A stretch of 64,000 nucleotides of DNA, from assembly GCA_947467605.1 (NCBI GenBank), contig CANIII010000014.1, positions 1 through 64,000 on the forward strand, in the 5' to 3' direction. The notes beneath the pieces are model-generated. The model had not been told where the DNA came from. It searched no databases and worked only from the letters and a program-made list of their open reading frames with translations. The DNA comes from Acidobacteriota bacterium. GTDB taxonomy: Bacteria > Acidobacteriota > Vicinamibacteria > Vicinamibacterales > SCN-69-37. Shown here one piece after another: positions 20,986 through 28,633 of the stretch (positions within the stretch are counted from its first letter, which is position 1; each line of letters opens with the position of its first letter). The position numbers and the translations under genes are program-made.

Positions 20986-21194
20986 TCCGCGCGGAGGCGT
21001 CGCTGATGGGCAACGCCATCCACGGGTTTGGCGCGCCAGAGACCGAAGGCCTGATCGGGCGCGGCCGCACGCTCACGCAGCAACATCTCAGCCACTGCGC
21101 GACGCACGGCTTCGGCCCGCGAAATGCCATCGCGTCGGCAGAGCTCGCTCAGGGCCTCAAGCTGCGTTTCGGGGAGTTCGACGATCGTCCGCAT
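20976..21194 (-). CDS. Ribbon-helix-helix antitoxin, VapB/CopG-like
   Basis: About 72 residues from the ATG at 21194. The start of the protein, MRTIVELPETQLEALSELC, then RDGISRAEAVRRAVAEMLL, is a ribbon-helix-helix DNA-binding fold; the C-terminal part is a charged toxin-binding tail. An ATG at 21215 would add seven residues (MTSYDDV), but these codons are the operator palindromes themselves, so the inner start is preferred. It should neutralise the adjacent PIN toxin and repress its own promoter. Confidence 0.85.
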   Translation of the reverse strand: MRTIVELPETQLEALSELCRRDGISRAEAVRRAVAEMLLRERAAAPDQAFGLWRAKPVDGVAHQRRLRAEWS

Positions 21195-21215
21195 GACGTC
21201 ATCATATGACGTCAT
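21193..21215. promoter_or_regulatory. Tandem palindromic operator at the antitoxin start
   Basis: Two identical perfect 10-bp palindromes, ATGACGTCAT at 21193-21202 and 21206-21215, have centres 13 bases apart. The first contains the antitoxin start codon. Two spaced dyads fit cooperative binding of ribbon-helix-helix dimers, the usual autoregulation of toxin-antitoxin operons. Binding is inferred. Confidence 0.7.
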
Positions 21216-21227
21216 CAGATGCCGCGT

Positions 21228-21725
21228 CTACCCTTTTGCCATCTTCGCGGCAGCCGCCTCGACCTTGTCTTCGAGCTTCTTCTTGTAGTCGACGAGCTTG
21301 GCGGCCATGGCTATATCGCCGAGCGCGATCATCTGCGCCGCGAGCACTCCGGCATTGGTCGCGCCAGGCTTGCCGATCGCGACCGTTGCGACTGGCACTC
21401 CTGGCGGCATCTGGACGGTCGAAAGCAATGCGTCCATGCCCTTCAGCGCCGACGAGTCAATCGGCACGCCGACGACAGGTCGCGTGGTGTGCGCCGCAAC
21501 AACGCCGGCCAAATGCGCGGCAGCGCCGGCGCCGACGATGAACACCTTCACGCCGCGATTGTGCGCATCCAGTATCAAGCGCAGCACGCGCGCGGGGGAA
21601 CGATGGGCGGACGCGACCGTCATTTCCCACGTGAGCCCAAACTCGTTCAACGCATCACCCGCGGCACTCATGATCGGTGCGTCGGAGTCACTGCCCATCA
21701 GAATCAACACATCCAGAGGCGTCAT
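21228..21725 (-). CDS. purE: N5-carboxyaminoimidazole ribonucleotide mutase, PurE
   Basis: 165 residues. It converts N5-CAIR to CAIR in purine synthesis. Signatures are VLILMGSDSDAPIM, VASAHRSPARVL (catalytic His), FIVGAGAAAHLAGVVAAHTTRPVVG and the GMDALLSTVQMPPGVPVATVA region. No purK is seen in the window, so whether it is the class I mutase (with PurK elsewhere) or acts on AIR directly is open. It follows purD by eight bases. Confidence 0.96.
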   Translation of the reverse strand: MTPLDVLILMGSDSDAPIMSAAGDALNEFGLTWEMTVASAHRSPARVLRLILDAHNRGVKVFIVGAGAAAHLAGVVAAHTTRPVVGVPIDSSALKGMDALLSTVQMPPGVPVATVAIGKPGATNAGVLAAQMIALGDIAMAAKLVDYKKKLEDKVEAAAAKMAKG

Positions 21726-21733
21726 CGTCGGTC

Positions 21734-23017
21734 CTATTGTCCAGTGAGGGCCTTGCGGCCGATGTCTTTGCGAAATTCCATTCGATCATACGAAACACGC
21801 GCAACGCCGGCATAGGCGCGCGACATCGCGTCGGCGTAGGACGCGCCGCGACCGACGACGGTCAACACGCGGCCACCAGACGTGACGATGCGACCGCCAT
21901 CCGTCGTCGTCCCTGCGTGAAAGACCACGACGCCGTCGAGCGCATTGGCCGCATCGATGCCATCGATCCCCTTGCCCATCTGCATCGGGCCGGGATAGCC
22001 ACCCGACGCCATAACGACGCCGACGAACTTGTCCGAGGAGAGTGTGAGCGCGGGCGCCTGATCGAGCATGCCATTCGCGCAGGCGAGGAGCGCCGTCGCA
22101 AACTCGCCCTCAATCGCCGGCAGCAGTACCTGCGCCTCCGGATCGCCGAAGCGCACGTTGAACTCGATCACCTGCGGCCCGGTCGGCGTGAGCATCAGCG
22201 AGATGTAGAGAAAGCCGCGATAGTCTCCTGCCCCATCCGCCTTCACGCCGTCGATGACGCGTTGCGCGATGTCGCGCATTGCCATCTCCTGCAACGCGGG
22301 CGTCATCAACGGGCTCGGCGCAAATGCGCCCATCCCCCCCGTGTTCGGTCCCCTGTCATCGTCGTACGCGCGCTTGTGATCCTGCGCGCTGCCGAGGGGA
22401 ATCGCGCGCGTGCCGTCGCAGAGCGCGAAGAACGAGACCTCAGGTCCGGTCAGACACTGTTCAATGACGACGGTTGAGCCCGCCGCGCCGAATGCACCGT
22501 CGAAACACGCGAGGACGGCCGCCTCGGCTTCAGCGCGATCCTGCGCCACGACGACGCCCTTGCCGCCGGCGAGTCCATCGGCTTTCACGACGACGGGGAA
22601 TCCGAAGTCGCGTCCCGACACGGCATCGAGCGCGGCCGCGAGTTCTTTGTGCACGACGAAGCGCGCTGTTGGTATCCCGTGCCGCTCCATAAAGGCTTTT
22701 GAGAACACCTTGGAGCATTCGAGTTGCGCCGGAATCTTGCCTGGCCCCACAACCGGGTGTCCTTCAGCCCTGAGTGCGTCTGCGACCCCGGCGTCGAGCG
22801 GAGCTTCGGGCCCAACCACGGTTAGGTCGATTGCCTGTTCTCTCACCAGGCTCAGAACGGCGGATGCATTACTAATAGATAGAGGATGGCACCGTCCGAT
22901 TCCGGACATACCCGGATTTCCGGGTGCGCAAATTACATTTTTGACATTTCTGTCCCTGGTTAGCCGCCAGGCCAGGGCGTGTTCCCGACCGCCAGATCCG
23001 AGAATAAGAACTCGCAT
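21734..23017 (-). CDS. purD: Phosphoribosylamine--glycine ligase (GAR synthetase)
   Basis: 427 residues. It ligates glycine to phosphoribosylamine with ATP, the second step of purine synthesis. ATP-grasp features are visible: the N-terminal VLILGSGGREHALAWRL, the central VVVKADGLAGGKGVVVA loop, RGPNTGGMGAFAPSP and the metal-binding FNVRFGDPEAQ. It is the first gene of the purD-purE pair and is divergent from rpsU, so a promoter must lie in the roughly 100 bases between 23018 and 23119. Confidence 0.97.
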   Translation of the reverse strand: MRVLILGSGGREHALAWRLTRDRNVKNVICAPGNPGMSGIGRCHPLSISNASAVLSLVREQAIDLTVVGPEAPLDAGVADALRAEGHPVVGPGKIPAQLECSKVFSKAFMERHGIPTARFVVHKELAAALDAVSGRDFGFPVVVKADGLAGGKGVVVAQDRAEAEAAVLACFDGAFGAAGSTVVIEQCLTGPEVSFFALCDGTRAIPLGSAQDHKRAYDDDRGPNTGGMGAFAPSPLMTPALQEMAMRDIAQRVIDGVKADGAGDYRGFLYISLMLTPTGPQVIEFNVRFGDPEAQVLLPAIEGEFATALLACANGMLDQAPALTLSSDKFVGVVMASGGYPGPMQMGKGIDGIDAANALDGVVVFHAGTTTDGGRIVTSGGRVLTVVGRGASYADAMSRAYAGVARVSYDRMEFRKDIGRKALTGQ

Positions 23018-23064
23018 GAGTCGTCCATTCTGGCCAGTTTCCTGCGTGATACGCTAGAAGTTTC

Positions 23065-23088
23065 CCGGGGCTCCTTTGGGCGCCCCGG
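23065..23088. promoter_or_regulatory. GC-rich inverted repeat in the rpsU leader
   Basis: Seven-base arms CCGGGGC (23065-23071) and GCCCCGG (23082-23088) lie about 30 bases upstream of the rpsU start, between the divergent purD and rpsU genes. In rpsU mRNA this would be a stable hairpin before the ribosome binding site; it might control S21 translation or be an operator. Function is inferred. Confidence 0.45.
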
Positions 23089-23119
23089 AGCATCTCGACC
23101 GGGAAGGGGGTGTATTGCC

Positions 23120-23317
23120 TTGGCAGAAGTAAAGATTCAGGAAGGTGAGTCCATTGAAAGCGCGCTTCGCCGTTTCAAACGGAAAGTGCAGCAGGAAGAC
23201 ATCATCAAGGACATCAAGAAACATTCCTTTTATCTGAAGCCGGGCGACAAGCGACGAGCGAAACAAGCGCTCGCGCGGAAACGCTCCCGGAAGAAGCAGA
23301 GACGGGATCCGGAATAA
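23120..23317 (+). CDS. rpsU: 30S ribosomal protein S21
   Basis: 65 residues from a TTG start; AAGGGGG at 23104-23110 is a strong ribosome binding site about nine bases upstream and decides the start. The sequence AEVKIQEGESIESALRRFKR and the basic C-terminal tail (ARKRSRKKQRRDPE) are typical of S21, which helps the 30S subunit recognise mRNA during initiation. A longer frame reaching back into purD antisense is not used. Confidence 0.96.
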   Translation: MAEVKIQEGESIESALRRFKRKVQQEDIIKDIKKHSFYLKPGDKRRAKQALARKRSRKKQRRDPE

Positions 23318-23348
23318 AGCAAGTTGGAAGTCGAAAGTTGAAAGTGAC

Positions 23349-23379
23349 AGGGGCGGGCTGAAAAGCCCGCTCCTTTTTT
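23349..23379 (+). terminator. Rho-independent terminator after rpsU
   Basis: An 11-bp stem (AGGGGCGGGCT / AGCCCGCTCCT, one mismatch) with a short GAAA loop is followed by six T residues. It follows rpsU and touches the convergent flhA stop codon, so it may also slow transcription from that side. Confidence 0.85.
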
Positions 23380-25384
23380 ATGTACGGGGGAGATACCGTG
23401 CGGCGTCGCGCGCGGGGATCACAATCGTGATTGTCGCGCCGCGACTCGCCGGCTGCGAGACGGTCAGCGCGCCGCCACTCTGTTGCACGATGCCGTAGGC
23501 AGTCGTCAGCGCGAGTCCGGCGCCGCGGCTCGGCTTCTTCCCGGTGAAGATCGGCTCAGTGGAGCGCGGCGCTGTCGCCACCGCGGTGTCGGACGCGCGC
23601 AAGACGACATCCGCCTGATGCCCGTGGCGCTCCACGGTCGTGGCAAACGTGAGGCGCCCGCCTTGCGGCATCACCTCGCGCGCATGCACAGCAATCGACC
23701 GCAGCACGCGCTCGTACTGCACGGCATCCACTTCCACCAGCGGCAACTCCAGCGCGAGATCGAACCGCACATCAATCTGCTCCCCCACAATCTGGCAGAC
23801 CGTCTCGGACATGTTGCGCACAAGAATATTGACGTCGACCGGTGAGGGCTTCAGTGACTGGCGTTGGCTGATCGCGAGCAGGTCACCGGCGACGCGCGCG
23901 CCCGACTCGGCGGCGTTCGACAGGTGCGTCGACAGTGCAGTGGTCGGATCAACGACGGTGAAGCCGGCACGGAGTGCGGCGTCGCGCTGATCGGTGCCAA
24001 TCCACAGTGCGGGCAGGCCGAACGCGGGTTCCTTGGTCGGCGTGCCTTCGAGCTGCACGTTCGCGCCACCGGCCGTGCCGGGGTTCACGGCGAGTAGCCG
24101 ATCGGTAAAGAGTTCGCCGCGCGCGACTTCCACGCCTCGCACGAGCAGACCGTAGGTGCGTGGTCCGCGCTGCAAGTTGTCGGTGACACGCACGGACGGC
24201 ACGACCAGGCCCGTTTCACCCGCGATCTGGCGACGGATCGCGCGCACGCGATTGAGCAACGTGCCGCCCTGCTTTTCATCGACAAGGCTGACGAGCGCGT
24301 AGCCGACTTCCACGCTGAGTGGATCCACCGAGACCACGGACTCGATCGCATCCGGCGATGGCACAGCGGCTTCTTCGGTCGCGGTGCCATCCGTGGACGT
24401 CGACGGCGCATCAACCGCATGTCGGTTGGAGTAGGCGGCAATCGCCAGAATGGCGGAGACCACGAAGAACGGCAGCTTCGGCAAACCCGGGATGCAGCCG
24501 AGGCCGAACAGCACGCCTGCGGCAACCGCCAGCGGGCGCGAACGGGCAAACAACTGGGTGGCGACTTCTTCGCCGAGGTGCGATTCCGACGCGGCGCGCG
24601 TGGTGATCAAGGCGCCCGACATCGACACGAGCAGGGCCGGAATCGATGTGACCAAACCTTCACCGACCGTCAGCAGAGTGTAGGTTTCGGCCGCCGCGCC
24701 GATTTCCATTCCATGCTGGACGACGCCAATGATCAGGCCGGCCACGATGTTGACGGCCGTGATCAGGATCGCCGCCATGGCATCACGCTGTGTAAACCGA
24801 ATGGCGCCGTCCATCGCGCCGTAGAAGTCGGCCTCACGACGCACGCGCTCACGCCGCGTCCGCGCCTGTTTCTCATCTATGACGCCGGCGTTCAGGTCGG
24901 CATCGATCGCCATCTGGCGGCCGGGCATGGCGTCGAGGGTGAATCGCGCCGTCACTTCCGAGATGCGCACCGCGCCGTGGTTGATCACGAGGAACTGAAT
25001 CGCGATCAACACGAGGAAGACCACGACGCCGACGACAAAGTTGCCGCCGACGACGAATTCACCAAACGCGTTGATCACCGACCCTGCCGCATCTACACCT
25101 TCCGCCCCATGCATCAGGATGAGGCGCGTGGACGCGACGTTGAGCGAGAGCCGGATCAACGTGAGGAGCAGGAGCAGGGACGGGAAGACTGAGAATTCCA
25201 CCGGCTGCTTGACGTAGATCGCCGTCAGCATCAGTGTGACGGCCAGCCCGATATCGACCGAGAGCAGCAGGTCGAGGAGGAGCGGCGGCAGCGGGACGAT
25301 CATCAGCAACACCACGGACATCGCGGCGGCTGGCGCCAGCAGATGGCTGATGTTTCGTCCGGGCATTCGGTTCGCTGTCGGCAT
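23378..25384 (-). CDS. flhA: FlhA-type flagellar export protein fused to a degenerate histidine-kinase ATPase domain
   Basis: 668 residues from the ATG at 25384 (an upstream in-frame start at 25450 adds 22 residues). The first half is clear FlhA: eight likely membrane helices and the FHIPEP region (RFTLDAMPGRQMAIDADLNAG, READFYGAMDGAIRF). The cytoplasmic part proceeds through SVDPLSVEVGYALVSLVD to DPTTALSTHLSNAAESG, where a normal FlhA would go on to the subdomains that dock chaperone-substrate complexes. Instead the last ~165 residues read LLAISQRQSLKPSPVDVN, then VLRSIAVHAREVMPQGGRLTF and GAGLALTTAYGIVQQSGGAL: an NtrB-type kinase ATPase domain. The N-box Asn is His and the G1 box reads DTAVA, so ATP binding is doubtful, and no phospho-acceptor His is present. 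The frame is uninterrupted. It is separated from flhB by two opposite-strand genes. Confidence 0.88.
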   Translation of the reverse strand: MPTANRMPGRNISHLLAPAAAMSVVLLMIVPLPPLLLDLLLSVDIGLAVTLMLTAIYVKQPVEFSVFPSLLLLLTLIRLSLNVASTRLILMHGAEGVDAAGSVINAFGEFVVGGNFVVGVVVFLVLIAIQFLVINHGAVRISEVTARFTLDAMPGRQMAIDADLNAGVIDEKQARTRRERVRREADFYGAMDGAIRFTQRDAMAAILITAVNIVAGLIIGVVQHGMEIGAAAETYTLLTVGEGLVTSIPALLVSMSGALITTRAASESHLGEEVATQLFARSRPLAVAAGVLFGLGCIPGLPKLPFFVVSAILAIAAYSNRHAVDAPSTSTDGTATEEAAVPSPDAIESVVSVDPLSVEVGYALVSLVDEKQGGTLLNRVRAIRRQIAGETGLVVPSVRVTDNLQRGPRTYGLLVRGVEVARGELFTDRLLAVNPGTAGGANVQLEGTPTKEPAFGLPALWIGTDQRDAALRAGFTVVDPTTALSTHLSNAAESGARVAGDLLAISQRQSLKPSPVDVNILVRNMSETVCQIVGEQIDVRFDLALELPLVEVDAVQYERVLRSIAVHAREVMPQGGRLTFATTVERHGHQADVVLRASDTAVATAPRSTEPIFTGKKPSRGAGLALTTAYGIVQQSGGALTVSQPASRGATITIVIPARDAARYLPRT

Positions 25385-25505
25385 TGGCTCTGTCTGTGAC
25401 GGTCCACCGACATCCCAGAGGCGTCTTCCCCTAGGAGCGATGTCCGGCAACAGTGACTAGAGCAAGGGGGGTGCCAACAGTTCGAGGTCCACAGTCCCGG
25501 GCCTG

Positions 25506-25529
25506 ATATATTCGTTCACGCGAATATAT
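25506..25529. promoter_or_regulatory. AT-rich palindrome overlapping the MIP channel start codon
   Basis: Nine-base arms ATATATTCG and CGAATATAT are separated by TTCACG, and the second arm contains the ATG at 25528. The shape resembles operators of ArsR-type metal(loid) repressors, and arsenic-linked MIP channels are often ArsR-controlled; no arsR gene is in the window. The transcript may be nearly leaderless. The regulator is inferred only. Confidence 0.5.
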
Positions 25530-26196
25530 GGACACACGCGCAGGCACAATTCGAGCGGTTGCGGCAGAGGGGCTGGGCACGGCCGGACTCCTCGCGGCGG
25601 TGGTCGGGTCCGGCATCATGGGGGCTCGGTTGTCGGGCGGCAACGTCGCGATCGCGCTTCTCGCCAACAGTCTCGCCACCGGCGGCGCGCTCGTCGTCCT
25701 GATCGCGACGCTGGCGCCACTCTCGGGCGCCCACTTCAACCCGGCCGTCACCGCCGTACAGGCCTGGTGCGGGCAACTGCGCTGGCCCGTGGCCTTCGCC
25801 TACGTCGCCGCGCAGATCCTCGGCGGCATCGCGGGCGTCGTCATCGCCCACGCGATGTTCGGTGAACCGCTGCTCGCCCTGTCGCATCACGCGCGGGCGG
25901 GCGCTGCCCAGATGTTCAGCGAAGGGGTCGCGACCTTCGGATTGCTGCTCCTGATTCTTGGGAGCGAGCGCCGCCCCGCTGAAGCCGTTGGCGCGTTTGT
26001 GGGTCTCTACATCATGGCGGCCTACTGGTTCACGTCGTCGACGTCGTTCGCCAATCCCGCCGCTACATTCGCCCGGGCGCTCACCGACACCTTCACCGGC
26101 ATCTCGCCGGCCAGCATTCCCGGCTTCCTCTTCGGCCAGGCCGCCGGCGGCATCGGCGCGGTCCTCGTCAGCGGCTGGCTGTGGCCTCGTAAGTAG
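25528..26196 (+). CDS. MIP/aquaporin-family channel
   Basis: 222 residues with about six membrane helices. Both NPA boxes are present: HFNPAVTA after the second helix and SFANPAATFAR near the end, the latter with the conserved Arg of the selectivity filter. Length and motifs match bacterial MIP channels of the type found near arsenic genes, which pass water, small polyols or metalloids; the substrate cannot be read. The gene lies on the opposite strand to the flagellar genes, between flhA and flhB, with an operator-like palindrome at its start. Confidence 0.88.
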   Translation: MDTRAGTIRAVAAEGLGTAGLLAAVVGSGIMGARLSGGNVAIALLANSLATGGALVVLIATLAPLSGAHFNPAVTAVQAWCGQLRWPVAFAYVAAQILGGIAGVVIAHAMFGEPLLALSHHARAGAAQMFSEGVATFGLLLLILGSERRPAEAVGAFVGLYIMAAYWFTSSTSFANPAATFARALTDTFTGISPASIPGFLFGQAAGGIGAVLVSGWLWPRK

Positions 26197-26262
26197 CTTT
26201 TTCAGACAACCTTCAGGTGGCGGTGCTCCAATCAGCCACACGTCGCTCCGGAGGTGACCTTC

Positions 26263-27465
26263 ATGACACACCGCATTCATCGTTTGGCATTCATCGCAGT
26301 GTTGGCCGCAACATACGGCGCGGCCGCCGGTTCGGCACAGAACGCCGCAACGGGCCCTTACAAAGTGCTCCAAACCGCGCGCGTCGGCGGCGAAGGCGGC
26401 ACCGACTACATCTTTGCGGACACGGCCGGACGCCGGCTCTACATCACGCGCGGCGCGGCAGCAGCCCGCGCTGCGACGGACACGACGCCCGCAGTCCCTG
26501 CGGCTGAGAAGCGCGTCACGATCTTCGATCTCGACACGCTCAAACCGCTTGGCGAAATTGCCGGCGTCGGCGGCAACGGCGCCGTCGTGTGCGGATCGGC
26601 CGGGCACGGATTCACGAGTGACCATCCAGCACCCGCGATGTTCGACGCGAAGGCGATGAAGTTCATCAAGAACATCGACCTGCCCGCGCCGGCTGCGGCA
26701 GGCGATGCGGTCTTTAGTGCGGATGGCATCTACTGCGACCCGTTCAATGACCGCGTCTACATCGGCAGCCATCCGACCAAAAGCCTGCTGGTGGTCGACG
26801 CCAAGGACGGCGCGGTCCTGGGGCACATCGCGCTCGGCGGTACGCCGGAACAGACGATTGGCGACGGCAAGGGCATGATCTATCAGGTGTTGCAGGAGCG
26901 GCCCGGTGGCGTGGCCGTGATTGACGCGAAGACCATGAAGCTGACGGCGACCTATCCGTTCGGCGACAACGGCGCGTGCAATGGCCTCGCGCTCGATGCC
27001 AAGAACAACATTCTGTTCGCGGCCTGCGGCGCCGTTGGTGCCGCACCCGCGCGGGGCACGCCAGGCCAGCCGGCAGCACCGGCACCGACACCGGATCCCA
27101 ACGCCAAACCACCGCAGGCGATGGTGATCCTGAATGCGAAGGACGGCAAGATTCTGACGCGCCTCCCTCTCGCGGGCAGCTCCGATGGCGCCACGTTCAA
27201 CGCGTCCACGATGGAGGCGTTCAGCACGCAGGGCAACGGCACGCTGACGATCATCAAAGAGACCAGCGCGACGACCTTTGAAGTGCTGCAGAACCTGCCG
27301 ACGATGGCGGGTGCCAAGTGCATCGCGATCGACACGAAGACCGGCCACATCTTCACGATGGCGGCCGAGCGTGGCCCCGCGCCGCCGCCACCCGCCGGTG
27401 GCGGCCGTGGCGGACAGGCTCCCCTGATCCCAGGCTCCTTCTCGATCCTCATGATCGGTAAGTAG
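26263..27465 (+). CDS. Secreted YncE-like beta-propeller protein
   Basis: 400 residues. A strong ribosome binding site (GGAGGTG at 26250-26256) selects the ATG at 26263. The N-terminus RLAFIAVLAATYGAAAGSAQ is a signal peptide. The body has repeated blade-like segments (IFDLDTLKPLGEIAGVGGNG, LLVVDAKDGAVLGHIALGG, AVIDAKTMKLTATYPFGDNG) as in the YVTN/YncE propeller family, with a Pro/Ala-rich insert (GQPAAPAPTPDPNAKPPQ) and a Pro/Gly-rich segment near the C-terminus. It probably acts in the periplasm or outside; binding partner unknown. It follows the MIP gene by about 65 bases and ends at a strong terminator. Confidence 0.85.
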   Translation: MTHRIHRLAFIAVLAATYGAAAGSAQNAATGPYKVLQTARVGGEGGTDYIFADTAGRRLYITRGAAAARAATDTTPAVPAAEKRVTIFDLDTLKPLGEIAGVGGNGAVVCGSAGHGFTSDHPAPAMFDAKAMKFIKNIDLPAPAAAGDAVFSADGIYCDPFNDRVYIGSHPTKSLLVVDAKDGAVLGHIALGGTPEQTIGDGKGMIYQVLQERPGGVAVIDAKTMKLTATYPFGDNGACNGLALDAKNNILFAACGAVGAAPARGTPGQPAAPAPTPDPNAKPPQAMVILNAKDGKILTRLPLAGSSDGATFNASTMEAFSTQGNGTLTIIKETSATTFEVLQNLPTMAGAKCIAIDTKTGHIFTMAAERGPAPPPPAGGGRGGQAPLIPGSFSILMIGK

Positions 27466-27511
27466 TTTATGGAGCGGCCGGGCTTCAGCCGGCCGGTGCG
27501 AAACGGTAAGA

Positions 27512-27562
27512 AACATCGGGAGTTAATTGGGAAAACCTTCCCAATTAACTCCCGATGTTTTT
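27512..27562. terminator. Bidirectional terminator with perfect 22-bp arms
   Basis: A 48-base perfect inverted repeat (27512-27559): 22-base arms beginning AACATCGGGAGTTAATT, with an AACC loop, then T residues on the plus strand (GTTTTT). It lies between the convergent propeller gene and flhB and is much more AT-rich than its surroundings. Confidence 0.85.
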
Positions 27563-28627
27563 CTACATGACCAGCTGTTTGATGCGGATGAGGTAGGCCA
27601 GGACTTCGGCCACGGCGCCGAAGAGGTCTGGTGGGATAAAGTCACCGACTTCGGCATTGGCGTGGAGTGCGCGCGCGAGGGGTGGGTTTTCCATGATCGG
27701 CACGTTGTGCTCACGTGCCGCGGCGCGGATCTTGAGCGCCATGGCGTCGGCACCTTTCGCGACGACGCGCGGCGCGGCCATTTCACCACGGCGATACTCA
27801 AGCGCCACGGCGTAGTGCGTCGGGTTGGTGATCACGACAGACGCCGTCTTCACTGACGCGAGCATGCGCCGGCGAGACATCTCGAATTGGACGCGGCGCA
27901 CGCGGTTCTTGATTTCCGGATTGCCTTCCATCAATTTCGATTCGTCTTTCACTTCTTGCTTCGTCATCTTCAACTGGCTCATCAGCTTGTAGCGCTGCAT
28001 GCCGTAGTCGAGGATGCCGAGGGTCGCCATCGCGATACCCGAGCGCCACAGAAACTTCCAGACATGGTCCCACGCCGTCGCGGCCGACTGCCCCGGCGCC
28101 ATGCCGGCCAACAGGCGCGCATCGACCACAAGATCTGCTACGGCCCGATAGCCGATGCACGCGATCACCGTCACGGCAATCGTCGCGCGAATCAGCTCGA
28201 ACCCGGCTTGACTCCAGCCGAGCCGCTTGATCCCGTTCGATGGTGAGAGCCGATCAAACTTGATGGCGAGTGCATCTTTGGCGAAGACCAGACCGTGCTG
28301 CGAGACCTGCGCGAACACCGCGACGCCAGCCGCCGTGAGCGCGAGCGGACCAACCACGAGCGCGAACGTTGCGCCATCGGCCCAGACAAGCGACGCCATC
28401 GTGTCGGCGGCCATGTCTGCCTTGGCGTTGTCGCCGACGAATCGCAGCCCTTGTGCCAGTCGCTCCGTCAGCGTGTGCAGCATGCGCGGTCCGAGCCAGC
28501 CCATGGCGATCGTGCCGGCCACCAGTGCCGCTGACGACGCCAGATCGCGACTGCGCGCGACTTGGCCGCGCTCTTTCGCCTCCTTGATGCGTTTTGGGGA
28601 AGGTTTCTCTGTCTTGTCGCTCGACAT
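27563..28627 (-). CDS. flhB: Flagellar type III export switch protein FlhB
   Basis: 354 residues. FlhB sits in the export gate and switches substrate specificity after self-cleavage. The N-terminal SDKTEKPSPKRIKEAKERGQVARSRDL leader, four membrane helices and the linker before the autocleavage site are present; the cleavage motif is NPTHYAVAL (cut between Asn and Pro). It follows fliR after six bases. Downstream, the usual flhA partner is displaced by a terminator and two inserted plus-strand genes. Confidence 0.96.
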   Translation of the reverse strand: MSSDKTEKPSPKRIKEAKERGQVARSRDLASSAALVAGTIAMGWLGPRMLHTLTERLAQGLRFVGDNAKADMAADTMASLVWADGATFALVVGPLALTAAGVAVFAQVSQHGLVFAKDALAIKFDRLSPSNGIKRLGWSQAGFELIRATIAVTVIACIGYRAVADLVVDARLLAGMAPGQSAATAWDHVWKFLWRSGIAMATLGILDYGMQRYKLMSQLKMTKQEVKDESKLMEGNPEIKNRVRRVQFEMSRRRMLASVKTASVVITNPTHYAVALEYRRGEMAAPRVVAKGADAMALKIRAAAREHNVPIMENPPLARALHANAEVGDFIPPDLFGAVAEVLAYLIRIKQLVM

Positions 28628-28633
28628 GGCGGG

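Noticed and set aside
25516-27516. 666-codon frame antisense to the MIP and propeller genes
   Set aside because: Composition is Arg/His/Gly-rich without domains, and both plus-strand genes have signal or motif support.
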